Origin: JABWBD01 sp040768665 | GTDB lineage: Bacteria; Planctomycetota; Planctomycetia; Pirellulales; Thermoguttaceae | Direction: 5' to 3' | Length of the DNA: 64,000 bases | Assembly (NCBI GenBank): GCA_040768665.1 | Contig: JAXGMN010000034.1 | Span: 1 to 64,000 of the forward strand | Part shown: in pieces, positions 60,501-64,000 of the stretch | Layout of the letters: each line of letters starts with the position of its first letter | Numbering within the stretch: the first letter of the stretch is position 1 | Notes under the pieces: model-generated | What the model was told of the DNA's origin: nothing | Databases searched by the model: none | What the model saw: only the letters and a program-made list of their open reading frames with translations | Translations under genes and position numbers: made by a program

Positions 60501-62121
60501 GATCGCCCGTTTGCGGCATTCGACCCCGGGAGTCTCGCTGATCTCGCCGCCGCCGCACCACGACATCTACTCGATCGAAGATCTGGCGCAGTTGATCTAC
60601 GATTTGAAGTGCGCGAATCCCGAGGCGATGGTTTCGGTGAAGCTCGTTTCCGAGGTGGGCGTCGGCACGGTTGCGGCAGGCGTGGCGAAGGGAAACGCCG
60701 ACGAGGTGCTGATCAGCGGCCACGACGGAGGGACGGGGGCGAGCCCGCTGTCGTCGATCAAGTATGCCGGGGCTCCCTGGGAAATCGGCCTGGCGGAGAC
60801 CCAGCAAACGCTGGTGATCAACGGGCTCCGCGACCGCATCCTGGTGCAAACCGACGGCCAGATGAAGACCGGCCGCGACGTGGTCATCGGCGCCCTGTTG
60901 GGTGCGGAACGGTTCGGCTTCGGCACATCGGCCCTCGTGACGCTGGGGTGCATCTTGATGCGGAAATGCCACCTGGGGACCTGCCCCGTGGGCATCGCGA
61001 CGCAGAAAGAAGAGCTCCGCAAACGGTTCCACGGCAAGGCCGAGTACGTCGTGCGGTTTCTGACGTTCATCGCGGAAGATATCCGGCGGATCATGGCCCA
61101 GTTGGGTTTTCGCACGTTCGACGAGATGGTCGGGCGAGTGGATCGGCTGTCGGCGCGCAAGGCAGTGGAGCATTGGAAGGCCAAGGGGTTGGACTTCTCG
61201 CGAATTTTCACTCCCCCGAAGCCTCGCAACGGCTGCTCGCTGCGGCGAACCCGTCCGCAGCCCGATATGCACAAGGACCACCTGGACTGGGAGATTCTCA
61301 AGCGGATCGGCGACTGTATCGAGACGCTGGAGCCGACCCGGCTGGAGATGCCGATCCGCAACACGCACCGGGCGGTCGGCACGATCCTGAGCAATCGCAT
61401 CTGCCGGCGGCGAGGAGCGAAAGGACTGCCGGACGGGACGCTGGAGATCACGCTTCGAGGCGCGGCGGGACAAAGCTTCGGTGCGTTTACCGGCCCCGGC
61501 GTTACGCTGCGGCTGATCGGCGAGGCGAACGATTATCTGGGCAAGGGGTTGTCCGGCGGCAGGATCGTGGTTCAGACCCCGCCCGGCTCTCCGTTTGATC
61601 CGATGGACAACGTCATCGCCGGCAACACGCTCCTTTACGGCGCGACCGGCGGCGAGGTTTTCATCAACGGCCTGGTTGGCGAGCGGTTCGCCGTTCGCAA
61701 CAGCGGCGTCGTCGCCGTGGTGGAGGGCGTCGGAGACCATGGCTGCGAATACATGACCGGCGGCACGGTGGTCGTGCTGGGGCGTACCGGGCGGAACTTC
61801 GCCGCCGGCATGAGCGGCGGCATCGCTTACGTACTCGACGAGCACCAACTCTTCGATACCCTGGCGAACCTCGACATGGTCGAGCTCGAGTCGATCTGGC
61901 AAAAGGAGGATTCGGAGATTCTGCACGATCTGATTCGCCGGCACTACCGGTGGACCCGAAGCCAGCAGGCCGCGAGGATTCTCGACAATTGGCAGGAGGC
62001 TGCCGGGAAATTCGTCAAGGTGATCCCGCTCGACTACCGGGAGGCACTCGAGCGGTTGCGAGAACAAGAAGCGGTCCGTGGTGAACAGACGCCGCTGACC
62101 GAGGAGGTGTTCCATGGCTAG
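57565..62121 (+). CDS. gltB: Glutamate synthase large subunit
   Basis: 1,518 residues from ATG at 57565. The amidotransferase nucleophile is Cys20 (EHDACGIGAVV), reached after a short propeptide. Then come the GATase II domain with RGAAGADESTGDGAG, the central domain, the FMN-binding synthase domain (LISGHDGGTGASPLSSIKYA) with a [3Fe-4S] site CILMRKCHLGTCPVG, and the C-terminal GXGXG domain with repeated glycines (GGTVVVLGRTGRNFAAGMSG). It makes two glutamates from glutamine and 2-oxoglutarate. An upstream extension of the open frame (to 57397) lacks conservation. gltD follows with an eight-base overlap. Confidence 0.96.
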   Translation: MAHTPHAHGLYDPRWEHDACGIGAVVNISGRREHAIVEHGRQVLLNLQHRGAAGADESTGDGAGMLLQVPHEFFVEEAAREGIRLPEPRKYGVAMVFLPHNAELRRQCEDVLVGSAQEEGLKPLGWRDVPSDNSTLGDIARESEPLIRQLFLGGEGREDLDLERRLFVARKRAERKVYKLYGSRAGDFYIPSMSCRTIVYKGMFLAPQLFDYYPDLADPRVITSLAIVHQRYSTNTFPSWKLAQPFRMIAHNGEINTLRGNTNRLQGYEKVMSCPPLTDDMTELSPILDPGGSDSASFDNLMELLVQGGRSAPHSMMMMIPEAFGPRYHISTDKRAFYEYHAAILEPWDGPAAVVFTDGRLVGGTLDRNGLRPCRYVVTADGLVVLASEVGVIEFPAEKIRQKGRLQPGRMFLVDTVEGRIVVDNEIKGKIARQKPYRRWLDENRIELRGLFQPSRPVEPDPETLARRLRAFGYTREELQMILAPMASTAQEPVGSMGTDTPLAILSSKPKLLFQYFKQLFAQVTNPPIDPLREGLVMSLMTFTGKQRNLMEETPDHCRQLKLPHPILTNDDVERVRTVKHKDFKVATLPMLFDATAPNPGKAIQGALDDLIDAAARAVVEDDVSLLIISDRDVSPTKAPIPCLLATAALHHGLLERRIRSETGIAVESGEPREVMHFCMLCGYGAKAINPYMAFEAIHKLHREGDFGDVELDQLFDQYITAIKKGILKTMSKMGISTLRSYHSAQQFEAVGLDHEVVEKFFTGTASKIEGADLDTIAREALARHKSAFQPSEPGSLELEFGGEYHYRMDGENHLWNPTTISRLQHAVINDDLAAYAEYARAVNDQSRELCTLRGLFEFVAGEAVPIDEVEPASEIVKRFYTGAMSHGSISKEAHETLAIAMNRLGGMANTGEGGEDPARYIPLPNGDSANCGVKQVASARFGVTIEYLSNARILQIKMAQGAKPGEGGQLPGNKVTEEIARLRHSTPGVSLISPPPHHDIYSIEDLAQLIYDLKCANPEAMVSVKLVSEVGVGTVAAGVAKGNADEVLISGHDGGTGASPLSSIKYAGAPWEIGLAETQQTLVINGLRDRILVQTDGQMKTGRDVVIGALLGAERFGFGTSALVTLGCILMRKCHLGTCPVGIATQKEELRKRFHGKAEYVVRFLTFIAEDIRRIMAQLGFRTFDEMVGRVDRLSARKAVEHWKAKGLDFSRIFTPPKPRNGCSLRRTRPQPDMHKDHLDWEILKRIGDCIETLEPTRLEMPIRNTHRAVGTILSNRICRRRGAKGLPDGTLEITLRGAAGQSFGAFTGPGVTLRLIGEANDYLGKGLSGGRIVVQTPPGSPFDPMDNVIAGNTLLYGATGGEVFINGLVGERFAVRNSGVVAVVEGVGDHGCEYMTGGTVVVLGRTGRNFAAGMSGGIAYVLDEHQLFDTLANLDMVELESIWQKEDSEILHDLIRRHYRWTRSQQAARILDNWQEAAGKFVKVIPLDYREALERLREQEAVRGEQTPLTEEVFHG

Positions 62122-63556
62122 TCCGACCGGATTTCTCGAGTTTCCCCGCGTCGAAATCGGTCACCGGAGCGTCCGGGACCGGATCAAGGACTGGTACGAA
62201 ATCGACCGTCCCCTGGTGGAGAAAACGCTCAACGAGCAGGCCGCGCGGTGCATGGACTGCGGGATACCGTTTTGCCACGGGGCGGGCTGTCCCGTGAAGA
62301 ACCGGATTCCCGAGTTCAACGACCTTGTCTACCGGGGCCGCTGGCGCGAAGCCGCGGAGAACCTCCATTCGACGAACAACTTTCCCGAGGTGACGGGGCG
62401 GGTCTGCCCGGCCCCGTGCGAATCGGCGTGCACGCTGGCGATCAACGATGACCCGGTCAACATCAAGCACATCGAGTTCCAGATCGCGGAGCGGGCGTTC
62501 AAAGAGGGTTGGATCAAACCGGTCCGGCCGGCGCGGCGAACCGGCAAGCGAGTGGCGGTCGTCGGCTCCGGTCCCGCCGGACTGGCTGCCGCACAGCAGC
62601 TTACGCGGTCCGGCCACGAGGTTGTTGTTTTCGAGAAGGACGACCGCATGGGCGGCCTGCTCCGCTACGGGATCCCCGACTTCAAAATGCAGAAGCAGAT
62701 TCTCGACCGCCGCCTGGAACAGATGGTGGCCGAAGGAACGAAGTTCGAGCCGGGCGTGAGCGTCGGCACCGACGTCTCCGGCCGCTATCTTCGCAAGATC
62801 TTCGACGGGGTTTGCCTGGCGATGGGCGCGGGCGAGCCGCGGCCGATCGATGTGCCGGGAGCGGATCTGAAGGGTGTGCACTATGCGATGGAGTTCCTCC
62901 CGCAGCAGAACCGCCGCGTGGCCGGCGATTCGATCGCTTCACTCGGCCACCGCGAGATCCTGGCGACCGACAAGCACGTGGTGGTGATCGGCGGCGGCGA
63001 TACGGGGAGCGACTGCGTGGGCACCTCGATCCGCCAAGGGGCCCGGTCGGTCACGCAACTGGAGATCCTCCCCAAGCCGCCGGAAGGGAAGAACCCCCAG
63101 ACGCCGTGGCCGATGTGGCCGGTGATCATGCGGACGTCGAGTTCCCATGAGGAGGGCTGTCAGCGCCGCTGGAGCGTGCTTTCGAAGGCCCTGTCCGGCT
63201 GCGACGGCTGGGTGACGGAGCTTCATGGGTGCGAGGTCGATTGGACCCGCGGCAAGAATGGCTGGCAGATGGCCGAGCGACCCGGCAGCGACTTCACACT
63301 CAAGGCCGACCTCGTCTTGCTGGCGATGGGATTCCTCCATGTGGTTCACAAAGGACTCGTTGAGCAGTTGGGGCTACAGACCAGCACACGCGGCAACGTA
63401 ACGGTCCGCGACTGGATGACCACGCAAGAGGGCATCTTCGCCGCGGGCGACACGGTCCGGGGCGCTTCGCTGGTCGTTCATGCCATCAACGAAGGCCGCC
63501 TGGCCGCACGGGCAATCGATCAGTGGCTGAAGACCGGGGCGAGCGCCCGCGAGTAG
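62114..63556 (+). CDS. gltD: Glutamate synthase small subunit
   Basis: 480 residues. The N-terminal Fe-S domain has cysteines in CMDCGIPFCHGAGCPVKN and GRVCPAPCESACTLAI; the FAD site GSGPAGLAAAQQL, VVIGGGDTGSDCVGTS (NADPH) and the closing EGIFAAGDTVRGASLVVHAI follow. It passes electrons from NADPH to the large subunit. Its ATG overlaps gltB by eight bases, so they are translated together. Confidence 0.96.
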   Translation: MASPTGFLEFPRVEIGHRSVRDRIKDWYEIDRPLVEKTLNEQAARCMDCGIPFCHGAGCPVKNRIPEFNDLVYRGRWREAAENLHSTNNFPEVTGRVCPAPCESACTLAINDDPVNIKHIEFQIAERAFKEGWIKPVRPARRTGKRVAVVGSGPAGLAAAQQLTRSGHEVVVFEKDDRMGGLLRYGIPDFKMQKQILDRRLEQMVAEGTKFEPGVSVGTDVSGRYLRKIFDGVCLAMGAGEPRPIDVPGADLKGVHYAMEFLPQQNRRVAGDSIASLGHREILATDKHVVVIGGGDTGSDCVGTSIRQGARSVTQLEILPKPPEGKNPQTPWPMWPVIMRTSSSHEEGCQRRWSVLSKALSGCDGWVTELHGCEVDWTRGKNGWQMAERPGSDFTLKADLVLLAMGFLHVVHKGLVEQLGLQTSTRGNVTVRDWMTTQEGIFAAGDTVRGASLVVHAINEGRLAARAIDQWLKTGASARE

Positions 63557-63558
63557 CG

Positions 63559-64000
63559 TCACTTGAGGACCGACAGAGAGGGCATCGACGGCTTCTGGCG
63601 ATGTTTGCTCACAAGGTTCTTCACCAGGTTCAGGCAGATGCCTTCCAGGTGAGAGCGCGACGCTTCGTCGTCGAAGCTTTCGCCGACTTTGCCGAGGTCG
63701 CCCAGGATACGCATGGATACATTGAGCGGCACTTCGCCAAGGAAGGGGACGTCGAGCTCGGCCGCCTTTTGCTTCGCACCACCGGAACCGAAGATGTCGT
63801 GCCGGGCGTTGCACTGGGAGCAGATGAAGTGGCTCATGTTCTCGATCATGCCAAGCACCTCGATATTGACCTTGCGGAACATGGCAATCGCCTTGATGGC
63901 GTCCAACAAGGCGATGTCCTGCGGCGTGCACACGACAACCGCTCCGGTGAGCGGAAGAAGCTGGGAAAGGGTCAGTGCGATATCCCCGGTGCCCGGCGGC
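63559..64000 (-). CDS. Mrp/ApbC-family ATPase, C-terminal part (cut by right edge)
   Basis: About 147 residues are visible: PPGTGDIALTLSQLLPLTGA at the edge, then VVVCTPQDIALLDAIKAIAMF, VLGMIENMSHFICSQC and AELDVPFLGEVPLNVSMRI. These are the mid and end motifs of the Mrp/NBP35 family of P-loop ATPases, which carry Fe-S clusters; the CSQC-type CxxC pair suits a cluster site. The Walker A lies beyond the right edge. Convergent with gltD with only three bases between their stops. Confidence 0.9.
   Translation of the reverse strand, partial: PPGTGDIALTLSQLLPLTGAVVVCTPQDIALLDAIKAIAMFRKVNIEVLGMIENMSHFICSQCNARHDIFGSGGAKQKAAELDVPFLGEVPLNVSMRILGDLGKVGESFDDEASRSHLEGICLNLVKNLVSKHRQKPSMPSLSVLK

Noticed and set aside
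59605..62115. 836-codon minus-strand frame across gltB
   Set aside because: Shadow of gltB; no motifs of its own.

Overview
The window is GC-rich, densely coded and very probably from a planctomycete of the Pirellulales or a close relative. This is judged from gene content, not from a marker gene: secreted Asp-box propeller proteins, a DUF1080 protein, DUF4058, a DUF6677-like protein, Tat-exported FAD oxidoreductases, a Kelch-symporter fusion and many palindromic intergenic repeats. No rRNA, tRNA or CRISPR array was recognised.

Left part (1-9100). A defence and repeat island. The minus strand carries brxA, brxB and the first 992 codons of brxC of a BREX phage-defence system, cut by the left edge. 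To its right lie about 1.5 kb of non-coding palindromes, a truncated DUF4058 copy, a ParDE-like toxin-antitoxin pair, a full DUF4058 gene and long direct repeats.

Core part (9100-31700). A ROK sugar kinase, FtsH, a long RecQ with an extra C-terminal helix-turn-helix, ScpA, an MBL-fold hydrolase, a BtuF/BtuD/BtuC-type importer, a VanZ-like membrane protein, a DUF6677-like pair, TrkA and TrkH, a UroD/MtaA-like protein, a nitroreductase, a TPR protein, a Pat-type acyl-CoA ligase/GNAT protein split by a one-base frameshift, and an FmdB zinc ribbon.

Surface and glycan part (31800-41700). Two Asp-box propeller proteins are followed by a plus-strand ACP/ketoacyl-synthase III pair. This pair faces a minus-strand cluster of GT4 glycosyltransferase, FemAB-like acyltransferase, PLP aminotransferase, initiating sugar-phosphate transferase and GNAT acyltransferase, which suggests an N-acylated amino-sugar glycan.

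NUDIX part (42100-44300). A strong sigma-70-like promoter precedes a two-domain NUDIX protein and an unknown protein; a second NUDIX gene lies on the other strand.

Sugar-acid part (44300-53700). A GntR/FCD regulator with a symmetric divergent promoter/operator, two FAD oxidoreductases, a GH43/32-like propeller, a Kelch (NanM-like)-SSS transporter fusion and a DapA/NanA-family lyase look like one catabolic locus, perhaps for a sialic-acid-like or other keto-sugar acid.

Right part (53700-64000). Two paralogous secreted proteins of a planctomycete type, a DUF1080 protein, an unrecognised protein, glutamate synthase gltB-gltD, and a partial Mrp-type ATPase at the right edge.

At least three families of about 80-125 bp palindromic elements are scattered between genes. 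Two of them share a core whose two arms keep the same mismatches in nearly every copy. They also create false upstream extensions of real genes, so many starts were set downstream of them.
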